In this document: positions 9,828 through 19,212 of the stretch, piece after piece
Layout of the letters: every line of letters begins with the position of its first letter
How positions within the stretch are numbered: the first letter of the stretch is position 1
Assembly (NCBI RefSeq): GCF_030815985.1
Contig: NZ_JAUSXM010000001.1
Location: 1,240,001-1,304,000, forward strand
From: Paenibacillus sp. W2I17
Lineage (GTDB): Bacteria; Bacillota; Bacilli; Paenibacillales; Paenibacillaceae
Direction of reading: 5' to 3'
Length of the DNA: 64,000 bases
Program-made: the position numbers and the translations under genes
Notes under the pieces: model-generated
What the model saw: the letters and a program-made list of their open reading frames with translations, nothing else
What the model was told of the DNA's origin: nothing
The model's database searches: none

Positions 9828-10901
9828 TCATCCCTGCTGTAATTCTCGATATTCCTCAGGAGTGACACCTACCGATTTTTTGAAAATCTTACTGAAGTAC
9901 GTGTAATTATGGTAGCCCACCTTTTCTGCGATTTCATACACTCTCATTCCTCTGCTCAATAGATACGCCTTGGCATGTTCAATTCGAACTCGGGTCAAGT
10001 ACGTGATAAAGTTCTCTCCTCGTTCCTGTTTGAACACACGGCTGAGATACGACGGATTCACACTGATTTGGCTAGCGATACTTTGCAGTGAGATATCTTC
10101 CGCATAATACTTGTCGATCAATTCAGTGGCGAGATCGGTGTAAGTGCTTTCCTGTTTGATTTGGGAATCGGTTTGGAAGTAATACGCAATATGAGCAAGC
10201 ATATCTTGGTGGATATCCTCCCAATACTCCCCCTTTAGAACGATTTCATAGGGCGATTTTTCTGTTAAAGAAGGTGCACCTCTTTCCGTAGCTCGGGATA
10301 GATGGGAATGTATCGTTTCCATTACCATGATATATTGCTTGCGAATGCTATTCTCATCTGCTCGCAGCTGTTCCAGATTGGATCGGATTCCTTCAAGGAA
10401 CTCTTCCGCCTTTTGGTTGTCTTTGCTTACCCATAACTTCAACAAATCTCGTTCTTGTTGCGGGCTTAAAGCCCCCTTAACTTCATGTCGATCTGGGGAT
10501 TGAACCATATCATCGTAATACAGCACCTGGTTGCTTCCTGTGAAGAAACCCTGTTGTAGAGCCGTTTCTGCCTCTTGGCAGGCCTTCCTGATGTGAAGGA
10601 AACCGGAAGTCATTCTACTTACCCCAGCCGTGAGTGATAGATTCATAAAATCCTTGATCGAAGACAGCAATTTATTACATAGTTTATTCAAGTCGGCGTG
10701 TACAGATTGGCTCTCAGGAAGTACATTGACGATCACCCAATATTCAGAGGAACTTTCAACAAAAATCTCTTTCTCCCACTTCGATGGAATGATCTCTTCC
10801 ATAATATTAAGAATCGAAAATCGGAGCAGCTTTTCCCCCTTCTCTACATATTTCCGCTTTGCATCCTCGTAATAGTTCACGATGAATTTCATGACAACCA
10901 A
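9828..10901 (-). pseudogene. YesN-type response regulator, C-terminal piece with AraC domain (frameshifted)
   Basis: This frame carries the linker and an AraC/XylS DNA-binding domain in the last 100 residues (YYAEDISLQSIASQISVNPS, then YEIAEKVGYHNYTYFSKIFK). The frame is open upstream to about 10994 and reads FFQDIVSGFISEED, which is the direct continuation of the receiver piece 10960-11445 if one C of a CC pair (10985-10986 on the plus strand, GG) is removed: DSFL-QDIVSGFI. The listed start is a TTG without a good ribosome site. As read, the DNA-binding half is separated from its receiver. Confidence 0.82.
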
Positions 10902-10959
10902 CTGGTCCGAACGTATACGAAAATGCAGTTCTTCCGCTTTGGTGACGATATCCTCCTCA

Positions 10960-11445
10960 CTAATGAATCCGCTTACAATGTCTTGGAAGAAAACTATCCT
11001 TTAGATATCTTAGGCTCTTGGAATAGTCCTGTGTTATAGAGGGTGTGTTGGTTGGGTGAACATGTTCACTTTGCAGTTTCTGTCCAACAATGCTCAGGAG
11101 GTCAATAAGGGAGGATTCGGTGATCTCACTTTTAATCAAGTAATCTGAAGCGCCAAGTTTTAGCGCCTCTTTCACATAATGAAATTCGTCAAAATTACTC
11201 AGGATGACATACTTACAGGTTTTCAGTACGCAGGAGGCCTCTTGTATAAGCTGCAGCCCATCCATAATCGGCATCTTAATATCTGTAATGATAAGATCAG
11301 GCATCACTTCAAGCGCAAGGCTTAGTGCCTCTTTTCCATTTCCCGCTTCACCAACAACATAGAAATTGTACTCTTCCCAATTCAGCATGGAACGAATTCC
11401 AACCCGCATGAGCAATTCATCATCTACGATCATCAGTTTATACAT
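10960..11445 (-). pseudogene. YesN-type response regulator, receiver piece (frameshifted)
   Basis: Receiver domain starting MYKLMIVDDE, with acidic pair Asp8/Asp9, phospho-acceptor Asp55 in IITDIKMP and a Lys in YLIKSE. GGGGGA lies 5 nt before ATG 11445; the open frame upstream of it has no ribosome site. The frame stops about 25 codons after the linker begins, through a one-base shift at 10985-10986. With the shift repaired the protein would be about 540 aa, normal for YesN regulators of sugar importers. Confidence 0.85.
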
Positions 11446-11632
11446 GCGTATCCCCCAACATGAACCATTTTTAGATATTTTACCATTAAACGAACTCTTG
11501 CAAAGATGTCTAGCGAACCTTATTGCATTGCGGGTATCATAAATAAGACTTTTACAGAACATACGTTCCTGTTATAATGAGATTATCGTATTTGATGTAA
11601 CATAACATGCCCGCCTGGAAAGGATACATATC

Positions 11633-11908
11633 ATGAATTTATACAAGTTTGAATTAACGGTGAACGGATATCTATTACGCGTGCATTTCAGTGCATCTGA
11701 AGAAAGTGGATTGAAATGGTGCAAACGAGTTGCTTCTGAATTCCAGAATAACGTTGCCAATCTGGAGATCAAGGTTGATATACATAAAAAGCAGAAACAA
11801 AAGCATGCACGGGAATATCACGGAAAGCCATATCTGTATGATAGGACACTAAGGAAAAAGCCGCTTACCAAGAAAATTAAAACGGCTGAATCATCTGCTG
11901 TTATGTAA
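11633..11908 (+). CDS. Hypothetical small protein
   Basis: 91 aa, not recognised. The first 45 residues look like a compact alpha/beta unit (MNLYKFELTVNGYLLRVHFS); the rest is very basic, with KKQKQKH and RKKPLTKKIK runs, so nucleic acid binding is possible. AAAGGA lies 9 nt before ATG. It stands alone between the regulator gene and a hairpin at 12005. Codon use is unremarkable. Real gene status is likely but not certain. Confidence 0.55.
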   Translation: MNLYKFELTVNGYLLRVHFSASEESGLKWCKRVASEFQNNVANLEIKVDIHKKQKQKHAREYHGKPYLYDRTLRKKPLTKKIKTAESSAVM

Positions 11909-12004
11909 AGGAGACTAAAAGACTTTAAGATTTTCATCATATAGGCTAACTGGTTAGGGTTCATTTTAATTCAGGTGTTTTCCTTCCTGTCCTTCAAGAC
12001 AAAA

Positions 12005-12041
12005 GATAAAAGCCTGCTCCTATGTGGAACAAGCTTTTATC
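12005..12041. terminator. Probable terminator hairpin
   Basis: GATAAAAGC pairs with GCTTTTATC across a partly paired 19-nt interior, between the convergent 11633 and 12084 genes. T-tracts are weak, so strength is uncertain. Confidence 0.5.
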
Positions 12042-12083
12042 CGTGTCAGTTGTACTATATGCCAAGAAAGATTTTTGTCACCC

Positions 12084-12707
12084 TTAGTATCTCTCTGATT
12101 CCTTGAATATCATATAACGATGGACACCTCTGACAGCATGCATTGCTTCTTGTATTAGCTGAATCGCAGTTTCGCGTTGTCCCGCTTTTAGTTCAATCGC
12201 TGCAAGAAGCGAAGATCTCATCCAGACCTTGTTAATGGATTTCAAGTGTTCCCTCGCCTGCTCACTTCTTCCTTCTTCCATAAGTAAATACGTTTCATAA
12301 TATGTACGATAATCCGATCTACGCATATTCTGCACCGCCGTACGAACAGCTACCAAGTCGTTGCGATAGGAGCCGTAAGCTGCATTATATACTGCTTGTG
12401 TCCTTTTATTGGTGTCCTCATTTCTGATGCGCTCTATTGTGTGTTCCAATTCATCATCAAGTCTGTTTGCAAGAGCGTAATAGATATAAAGCTTTGGGGT
12501 ATTCTCCTGTCTGCGTAGAAAAGCCTCGACGCGGTCCATGCGTGTTTCCCAACCCAGAGGATAAAAAATACGAATGGTTAACATGATCAGAGTAGCGGTG
12601 AGAACGACTCCAAGTATCCAAAACAGAGATTGGTCATTCATCTTCATGTACACAACAAATAAAAATATGGCCAAATAAAAAACAATATCCCACTTATATT
12701 TTCCCAT
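12084..12707 (-). CDS. Membrane protein with TPR-like C-terminal region, unknown function
   Basis: About 207 aa. Two membrane helices near residues 8-24 and 28-50 are followed by a soluble, charged, helical region (residues 60-200) whose repeated Ala/Leu pattern, for example YYETYLLMEEGRSEQAREHL and ELKAGQRETAIQLIQEA, looks like degenerate TPR units. I prefer the second of two adjacent ATGs (12707), 7 nt after AGGAG. It stands alone, with a terminator of the cyd operon on its upstream side. No function can be assigned. Confidence 0.65.
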   Translation of the reverse strand: MGKYKWDIVFYLAIFLFVVYMKMNDQSLFWILGVVLTATLIMLTIRIFYPLGWETRMDRVEAFLRRQENTPKLYIYYALANRLDDELEHTIERIRNEDTNKRTQAVYNAAYGSYRNDLVAVRTAVQNMRRSDYRTYYETYLLMEEGRSEQAREHLKSINKVWMRSSLLAAIELKAGQRETAIQLIQEAMHAVRGVHRYMIFKESERY

Positions 12708-12751
12708 CATCCATCTCCTTTATAGACACAAAAAAACTATTATATCAAAAC

Positions 12752-12790
12752 AAACCCCAAGGAGTCTATGCACTGCATCCTTTGGGGTTT
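12752..12790 (-). terminator. Terminator of the cydABDC operon
   Basis: AAACCCCAAGGA pairs with TCCTTTGGGGTTT (one bulge); on the minus strand it exits into TTTGTTTTG. It lies 84 nt beyond the cydC stop codon. Confidence 0.82.
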
Positions 12791-12873
12791 AGTTAAATTT
12801 ATAAAAATTGATTCATTGAAATTTTCTTTATTAACGACAACCGACAGCATTGTCTACTCAATAGACTAGATTC

Positions 12874-14601
12874 TCACGCCCCGGCGTCTCCAATCATTTG
12901 TCGTTCAATTTGTTTCATCTCATAGAAATAACCTTTTTGCTCCATCAGCTCGGAGAAAGAACCTGATTCTACAATCTTACCTTGGTCCATGACCACAATC
13001 CGATCCATCTCTTCCAATCCCGTCAGCCGATGGCAGATCAGGAGAAGTGTATCTTCGGATGCCTGTGCCAGAAGATGCTGGAGCACACGTTGTTCTGTGA
13101 CGTAATCCAGTGAGGACGTTGGTTCGTCCAAAAGCCATAAGTGTCCTTTGCGCAGCATGGCTCGTGCCAGAGCCAGCCGCTGCTTCTCACCATCGGACAG
13201 GTTCTCCCCTTTTTCATACACCATGTCGGTCAATGATTTATTGGGCAGTTGGACTTTATCCAGCACAGCCGACAGTTGTTCATCTGAATGTTCTTCTCCA
13301 TTCAGCAACAGGTTGTCCCGGATGGTTCCCCGGAAGAAATGGCTTTGCTGCAACACAACATTTGCCCTTTGCCAAATACTCTCCTCATTCAGTTCCTGCA
13401 CCGGAACATCGTTTAACCGTATATCGCCAGACGTTGGTACACGCAGCTTGAGTAACAAATCGATAATCGTTGACTTACCTGACCCGCTCGGCCCGACAAT
13501 CGCTGTTTTGGAGCCTGCTGCAAGTTGCAGGGAGAGCTCCCTCAGCGCCGGTCTCCATTCCCCTTCATATTGAAAGCTAACACCGGATAGTTCAATCGAA
13601 ACCGCCTGATCGGCTGACACTTCACCGCTTGGCTGTACAGGTTGCACATCGGAGGTTGGCACCGTTTCCGCCAGTCGCTGAGCGGCGTGTTCACTGTCCT
13701 GTTTATATAGAGGCAATATAGCCATTGCGGCAGCTTCTTCGAACACGGTCTGCGTGGCCAGGATCAACATGGCGAGAAATACACCAGCAAACGCTCCATT
13801 CACAATTAAGAAGGCGCTGAGTGCTAACACACCCCATGTAACAAGATACGTCACAAAAACGTGCATAGATTGCCCGCGCAGCAGGTGCGAAGCGGCTTGT
13901 TTCTGTTCCGTTGCCAATGCAGCGGAAGCCTGCTGAAGCTGCTGCTCACGCTGTTCCAATTGGCCGTATACTTTCAAATCTCGGAAGCCATACAACACTT
14001 CGGTTACTTCCGTGGACAGCACAGCCCGTTGCTGACGAACACGTCCATGTATTTTTCGCTGACCTAACAAGACAACCCCTGGTACAACAAATGCCGTGAT
14101 CAGCATACCTAGTACTAACAAACACGCAATCCAGATCGAAAAGGCCGAAGTGAACAGCATGGTAGCCAAAAACACCATAACGACCATGATGGGTGGATAC
14201 GCGACCCGCAAAAAGTAATTTTGCAAGCTTTCCACATCACCCACAATCCGCGCAAGCAGATCCCCGCTTCGGTTTTTGTTCAATATACCTGGCGTTACCG
14301 GGATCAGTTTGGCAAAAAAGGACGTCCGCAAGCGGCTCAGCATGGAGAATGTCGCCCTGTGGGAATACAAGCGTTCTCCGTAGCGACTTGCCGCTCGAAG
14401 GAAACCAAGCAGTTTGACCATGGAAGTGAGTACAATTAAGGTATACAGCGGTGGCGCAAATACCGTTTGCGATATCATATACCCACTCGCGGAAAAGAGA
14501 GCTACACCTGCTATGCCGGCGATAAATCCGCCCAATATCGAAAGCAAGATATCCTTGCGCTCCTGAATCATCGCTTTTGACAGAATCGTCAGCTCATTCA
14601 T
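12874..14601 (-). CDS. cydC: Thiol reductant ABC exporter subunit CydC
   Basis: 575 aa, a fused membrane-ATPase half-transporter. The N-terminal 310 residues hold six helices; the ATPase has Walker A GPSGSGKST, signature LSDGEKQ, Walker B LWLLDEPT and the switch His in CHRL. With CydD it exports glutathione or cysteine, which is needed for assembly of cytochrome bd in the membrane. The signature reads LSDGE instead of LSGGE, a tolerated variant. It overlaps cydD by 4 nt and ends the operon. Confidence 0.9.
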   Translation of the reverse strand: MNELTILSKAMIQERKDILLSILGGFIAGIAGVALFSASGYMISQTVFAPPLYTLIVLTSMVKLLGFLRAASRYGERLYSHRATFSMLSRLRTSFFAKLIPVTPGILNKNRSGDLLARIVGDVESLQNYFLRVAYPPIMVVMVFLATMLFTSAFSIWIACLLVLGMLITAFVVPGVVLLGQRKIHGRVRQQRAVLSTEVTEVLYGFRDLKVYGQLEQREQQLQQASAALATEQKQAASHLLRGQSMHVFVTYLVTWGVLALSAFLIVNGAFAGVFLAMLILATQTVFEEAAAMAILPLYKQDSEHAAQRLAETVPTSDVQPVQPSGEVSADQAVSIELSGVSFQYEGEWRPALRELSLQLAAGSKTAIVGPSGSGKSTIIDLLLKLRVPTSGDIRLNDVPVQELNEESIWQRANVVLQQSHFFRGTIRDNLLLNGEEHSDEQLSAVLDKVQLPNKSLTDMVYEKGENLSDGEKQRLALARAMLRKGHLWLLDEPTSSLDYVTEQRVLQHLLAQASEDTLLLICHRLTGLEEMDRIVVMDQGKIVESGSFSELMEQKGYFYEMKQIERQMIGDAGA

Positions 14602-16421
14602 GCTAACCCTCCTTTCCGTTGTACATCCACCATCTCCGCATATTGAGGCAGGCGCGCCAGAAGCGCTTCATGATGTCCTGAATCCACCAACACCCCATTG
14701 TCCATAAACAAAATGTTGTCCGCATGTTGAATTGTATATAAACGGTGTGCCACCGTAATCATCGTTGCTGTTTTGGCTAATGCCGCAATGGATTGTTGCA
14801 TTACCCGCTCGGTGTGCAGATCCAGTCCTACGGTGGGTTCATCGAACAAAATAACAGCTGGTCGCTTCAGAAAAGCACGTGCCAAAGCAAGTCTTTGCTT
14901 TTCCCCACCAGACAGCCCTCTGCCCCCTTCACCAACAAACGTATCCAAGCCCTGCTCCAATTGTGCAACAACGCCAGCAAGCCCTGCTTCTTCTGCTGCC
15001 TGCTCAATTTCAGCTCTGGAGACATTCCGACCCGCGCCAATCGCGATATTTTCGGCAAATGTACCTGCAAAAATATACGGATGCTGTGTAATGTAGCTAA
15101 CACGTTCAAACCAAGCAGCCTCATCATGTTGCGAAGGCTGGCTTCCGTTAACCAAAACCGCTCCCGAATCTGGTTTTAGTAAACCGGCAATGAGATGAAG
15201 CAGCGTGGTTTTACCTGAGCCACTTTTGCCTACAATAGCGATCTGTTCTCCCGGTCCAATCGAGATCTGTCCTGTCTCAAGTCCAAAGGAATCAGGTGTG
15301 TACTGGAATCGGACATCGTTCAGTTCAATGGTTGGTGGCATTGATATCAACTCGGCACGAGCTGTACGAAGCTCTTCCGTCTTTGCAATTGCATCGACAT
15401 CGGTTAATTCGCTTTGATCCGGTCCTTCTTCAGGCTTCGTTTGTGTGCTCTTGACACTAGTGTCCGCGAGCATCTGTTCCACCTTACGAATGGCGCCCAT
15501 ACTGGTTCGCCCGCTGTGAAAAGCCGTTCCTGTATTCTTCAACAGACTGTAAAACTCAGGGACGAGTAACAACACGAGAAAGGCTGTGTGGAAGCTCATC
15601 GATTTGAAAACCAGTAACTGAATAGCCAGTTCAAGCGCGACAATACCGATGCTTAACATCACGATCGATTCCAGCATAAACGTATTTGTAAATGCAATTT
15701 TCAAAATGCCCATGGTGGCATCACGATACCCCAGACTGCTGCGTTCAATTTCCTGTTGCTGACTTTTAGCCCGTCCGAATATTTTCAACGTAACCAGCCC
15801 TTGAAGCGAATCCAGAAATGTACCGGAAAACTCAGCCAATTGCGCGTATTTTTCTTCTGATTTGTTCTTTGTCTGGAGTCCAACCAAGATCATGAACAGC
15901 GGGATAAATGGTGCCGTAAACAGCATAATCCAGCCTGTGTTGGCGTGCTGCGTAAATGTAACAACCAGAATCAGAATCGGGATCATCGCAGCTTCCATCA
16001 TACGCGGCATGTACTGACTGAAATAACTGTCGGCCTCATCCACAGCATCCAAAGCAACACTGACCTTTCCTCCCGTCTGTCCACTCAGGGTTGAAGGCAT
16101 GGAAGCGCGGGTCAGGTTCTGCAACACAGATGCTCGCATATTTGTCTTGGCGCGTGCTGCCATATGCAAGCCCACTTTCCCATTACCATACGACAACAGT
16201 GAACGTGCGGCCATAACAGCCAATAATAGGACAAGTAACAGGATCACTGATGAAAAGGAAGCTTTCTCTACAAAGATTCGCTGGACTGCTTCAGCCACCA
16301 AGGTGGCCTGGCTTATAATAGCTACACCAAGGGCCAGCGAAATGATCGCAAGGAGAAGTCTGTTTTTTCGTTGTAAAGACATTTGCTGCGAGATCAGATT
16401 GGATTTGCCTCTCCTTTTCAT
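14598..16421 (-). CDS. cydD: Thiol reductant ABC exporter subunit CydD
   Basis: 607 aa. Six membrane helices, then an ATPase domain with Walker A GKSGSGKTT, signature LSGGEKQRLALARAF, Walker B VILFDEPT and AHRL. Family features fit the CydD half of the heterodimeric CydDC exporter. It begins 14 nt after cydB, and its last 4 nt overlap the cydC start, showing translational coupling. A 40-residue polar insert precedes the ATPase domain. Confidence 0.9.
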   Translation of the reverse strand: MKRRGKSNLISQQMSLQRKNRLLLAIISLALGVAIISQATLVAEAVQRIFVEKASFSSVILLLVLLLAVMAARSLLSYGNGKVGLHMAARAKTNMRASVLQNLTRASMPSTLSGQTGGKVSVALDAVDEADSYFSQYMPRMMEAAMIPILILVVTFTQHANTGWIMLFTAPFIPLFMILVGLQTKNKSEEKYAQLAEFSGTFLDSLQGLVTLKIFGRAKSQQQEIERSSLGYRDATMGILKIAFTNTFMLESIVMLSIGIVALELAIQLLVFKSMSFHTAFLVLLLVPEFYSLLKNTGTAFHSGRTSMGAIRKVEQMLADTSVKSTQTKPEEGPDQSELTDVDAIAKTEELRTARAELISMPPTIELNDVRFQYTPDSFGLETGQISIGPGEQIAIVGKSGSGKTTLLHLIAGLLKPDSGAVLVNGSQPSQHDEAAWFERVSYITQHPYIFAGTFAENIAIGAGRNVSRAEIEQAAEEAGLAGVVAQLEQGLDTFVGEGGRGLSGGEKQRLALARAFLKRPAVILFDEPTVGLDLHTERVMQQSIAALAKTATMITVAHRLYTIQHADNILFMDNGVLVDSGHHEALLARLPQYAEMVDVQRKGGLA

Positions 16422-16435
16422 TGAACGCTCCTCCT

Positions 16436-17449
16436 TTATTTTTTCCCTTTCACATAATCCGCATCAAACAGGAACAGTTTGAAGACCAGAATCAGAGAAG
16501 GAATTAACAGGCACAGACCACCGATAAACACAACGACGAGTGCAAAGCCCATTGCAGGTGATGTGGCGCTGCTCTGAATGGTGATGTATGGATCAAGAAT
16601 GTAAGGATATTGCCCTATCCCATAAGCAAAAAAGGCTGTGAGAAATTGCAGCATGATGCATATAAAAGCTAATCCGTAACGCCGTCCGTTATATAACAGC
16701 CACATGGCAATCATGAAAAACGCAACAGAAAGCGCCAGCAGCCACCATAAATCCATCATATTTTGAAAATGACGCTCATTGTGTTGACCCAAATATATAA
16801 ATGCAGTCAGCGCGAGAATAATGGTCGGTGTGCTCCAGAACAAAGCATAGTTCCGCATCAGCTTCAATGCCGAATGGTCCTCTGCGCGAGAAGCGTAAAA
16901 TGTGAGAAATGATCCGCTAATGAACAATACGGACACAATGGCTAGTCCAACGATGCTCCACGATAATGGATTCGTAAATAGTGCCCAGTAATCGAGGGAA
17001 ACCGTATCGCCTTGTTTCAAAATAAAGCCACCTTCAGATAATGTCAGTGCCACTGACAATGACGCCGGAATAAGTAGACCCGTAGCTCCGTATAAGAACA
17101 AATACACGATACTTTTTTTGGAACCATAATTTTCGAAAGCATAGAACGACCCACGAATGGCAAGTAGAATGACGGCAATACTTCCTGGAACAAGCAGCGC
17201 GGAGCCATAATAATAGGCCGTGTCCGGGAAAAATCCGACGATACCAATATAGAAAAAGACAAAAAATACATTGGTGATCTCCCAGACCGGTGATAGATAA
17301 CGGGAGATCAGACGATTAATCAGGTGATCCTGCTTTGTCAGGCGTGCGTAAAAGGCGAAGAAACCTGCTCCAAAATCGATGGAAGCTACAATAAGATAGC
17401 CGTATAAGAACAGCCAGAGTACCGAAATACCAATTAATTCATAACTCAT
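16436..17449 (-). CDS. cydB: Cytochrome bd ubiquinol oxidase subunit II
   Basis: 337 aa, eight or nine membrane helices, with the usual N-terminus (LIGISVLWLFLYGYLIVASI) and DFGAGFF close behind. It forms the integral membrane quinol oxidase with CydA, reducing O2 to water with high affinity. Its ATG shares one base with the cydA stop codon (TGATG), so the two are translationally coupled. Confidence 0.93.
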   Translation of the reverse strand: MSYELIGISVLWLFLYGYLIVASIDFGAGFFAFYARLTKQDHLINRLISRYLSPVWEITNVFFVFFYIGIVGFFPDTAYYYGSALLVPGSIAVILLAIRGSFYAFENYGSKKSIVYLFLYGATGLLIPASLSVALTLSEGGFILKQGDTVSLDYWALFTNPLSWSIVGLAIVSVLFISGSFLTFYASRAEDHSALKLMRNYALFWSTPTIILALTAFIYLGQHNERHFQNMMDLWWLLALSVAFFMIAMWLLYNGRRYGLAFICIMLQFLTAFFAYGIGQYPYILDPYITIQSSATSPAMGFALVVVFIGGLCLLIPSLILVFKLFLFDADYVKGKK

Positions 17450-18813
17450 CAGGCCTGATCCCCTTTCTTGGCTGATTGATCATGCTTCTCCTTCAACCAT
17501 TTCTCCATCTCGAGTTCAGCAGGATTATTATTGAACAACCGTCTCAGTACGACGACACACATAACGCCTAACAGGATGTAGAGAAGCAAGAAGACGAAAA
17601 ATAAAATTCTCACACTCGGTGAAGAAGTAGCGGCCTCTTCTACCCGCATATAACCTCGGATGATCCATGGCTGCCGCCCGATCTCTGCATAGAACCAGCC
17701 CATCTCAACAGCCAGAAAAGCAAGCGGTGCACTGAGTGCAACCATACGAAGCATCCACTTGTTAAACTGATTACGTTTCTTCCAGAATACAAACAGGAAG
17801 TACAGACTTGATATAGCAAGCAGAGCGAATCCAATACCAGCCATTAGATCAAACAAATAATGCACAAGTAAGGGCGGGTGTTCATCTGGTGGAAATTCGT
17901 TCAGCCCGGTTACCTCGGCGTTAAAGTCTCCAAAGGCAAGGAAACTGAGCAGTTTCGGCAAATGAAGAGCGCCTATAATTTCATGTTCTGCATTCAACCA
18001 TCCCAAAAAAATCAAATCCGCTCCGCTTTCCGTCTCGAAATGCCACTCGGCAGCTGCGAGCTTCTCCGGCTGATGCTCAGCCAAAAACTTGGCAGACACA
18101 TCTCCAGCTAAAGAATTTAATAAACTGAATACCAGCACAACGGCCATCATGAGATTCAAGCCTTTTTTGTGGTAGGCCGACACTCCTTTTCTCAGCATCG
18201 CAAAGGCTGCTATTCCTGCTAACAGAGCAGCTCCTGTCAGATAAGCCGAGCTTAATACATGGAACACTTTGGAGAACGTCGCTGTATTCATCATCGCTTG
18301 CACGGGGTTCACTGCCATGAATTGACCTGCTTCCATGACAAAACCTTCAGGCTGGTTCATGAATCCGTTCACTGTTGTAATAAAAACAGCTGACATGCCT
18401 GCCCCGGCGACAATCGGAATAGTCAGCAACCAGTGGATATACGGATTTTTGAACCGATCCCACGTGTACAGATAAATGCCCAGGAATATTGCTTCAAAAA
18501 AGAATGCAAATACTTCCATAAATAGTGGCAGTGCAATGACATTCCCGGCAAGTTTCATAAAATTCGGCCATACCAAGGCCAACTGTAGTGAGATCGCTGT
18601 GCCTGTCACGACACCCACCGCGACAGAAATGACAAACCCTCTGGACCACCTCTTTGCCATAAGTATGTAATGGTGATCCTTCTTCCGAATGCCGATGAAC
18701 TCTGCAATAGCAATCATCAAAGGTACGCCGACACCAAGCGTTGCAAAAATCACGTGGAACCCGAGCGTCAAACCAGTCACTAGCCTGCTCCATAAAACCG
18801 TATCAATAGCCAT
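17449..18813 (-). CDS. cydA: Cytochrome bd ubiquinol oxidase subunit I
   Basis: 454 aa with nine membrane helices. Haem ligands are in place: His20 in LGFHVIFA (proximal haem ligand), a His in KVFHVLSS, and Met in AVEMGWFYAEIGRQPW, which carries the family GRQPW motif. The short Q-loop is of the Bacillus type. AGGAGG precedes the ATG. It is first in cydA-cydB-cydD-cydC, under a Rex-like operator 78 nt upstream. Confidence 0.95.
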   Translation of the reverse strand: MAIDTVLWSRLVTGLTLGFHVIFATLGVGVPLMIAIAEFIGIRKKDHHYILMAKRWSRGFVISVAVGVVTGTAISLQLALVWPNFMKLAGNVIALPLFMEVFAFFFEAIFLGIYLYTWDRFKNPYIHWLLTIPIVAGAGMSAVFITTVNGFMNQPEGFVMEAGQFMAVNPVQAMMNTATFSKVFHVLSSAYLTGAALLAGIAAFAMLRKGVSAYHKKGLNLMMAVVLVFSLLNSLAGDVSAKFLAEHQPEKLAAAEWHFETESGADLIFLGWLNAEHEIIGALHLPKLLSFLAFGDFNAEVTGLNEFPPDEHPPLLVHYLFDLMAGIGFALLAISSLYFLFVFWKKRNQFNKWMLRMVALSAPLAFLAVEMGWFYAEIGRQPWIIRGYMRVEEAATSSPSVRILFFVFLLLYILLGVMCVVVLRRLFNNNPAELEMEKWLKEKHDQSAKKGDQA

Positions 18814-18890
18814 TCTTTGTGTTGCCTCCTTTCAATCTCTGTTCAATTTAGAAACATTCAATATCAGCTTTGGCCAAGCTCAATGCAGAG

Positions 18891-18908
18891 TTGCGAAAAA
18901 TTTCACAA
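18891..18908. promoter_or_regulatory. Rex (redox repressor) operator of cydABDC
   Basis: TTGCGAAAAATTTCACAA matches the Rex consensus TTGTGAAATATTTCACAA at 16 of 18 positions and is near-palindromic. It lies 78-95 nt before cydA. Rex represses cyd genes at low NADH/NAD+ in Bacillus, so the site makes this operon oxygen/redox controlled. Confidence 0.85.
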
Positions 18909-18938
18909 AGTTAGGTATGACGATATCTTGCCACACCT

Positions 18939-18952
18939 ATAATGCGTTTACT
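18939..18952 (-). promoter_or_regulatory. Possible cre site upstream of cydA
   Basis: On the minus strand AGTAAACGCATTAT fits 11 of 14 cre positions, 30 bp upstream of the Rex box. CcpA is known to be needed for cyd expression in B. subtilis; this match is only suggestive. The rest of 18814-19149 shows no gene. Confidence 0.3.
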
Positions 18953-19149
18953 CCTGTTGGCCCCCGATTATAAGAAGCATTGGATGCCTATTAAAATCTG
19001 ATATTGATGCACTTAATGTACTAACCAAGCCTATTAATCAAAATTATTATATCTTTATTTTTACCTAATTCAATCAAAGACACGGCTTCTACCCTAAACG
19101 TTCAAGAAAGGATCAACTCTTTCTGACAACTTGGTGAAAAACAAAAAAT

Positions 19150-19181
19150 ACACCCAATGGAGCTATTGATTCATTGGGTGT
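19150..19181 (-). terminator. Terminator of the MFS gene
   Basis: ACACCCAATG pairs perfectly with CATTGGGTGT; on the minus strand it exits into ATTTTTTGTTTTT. It lies 32 nt beyond the MFS stop. Confidence 0.88.
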
Positions 19182-19212
19182 AAACGTGTTATTGCACGGC
19201 AGATTCGCTATT

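Noticed and set aside
11572..11772. Minus-strand reading frame over the small gene at 11633
   Set aside because: No ribosome site, low-complexity composition, and it lies antisense to a better candidate.
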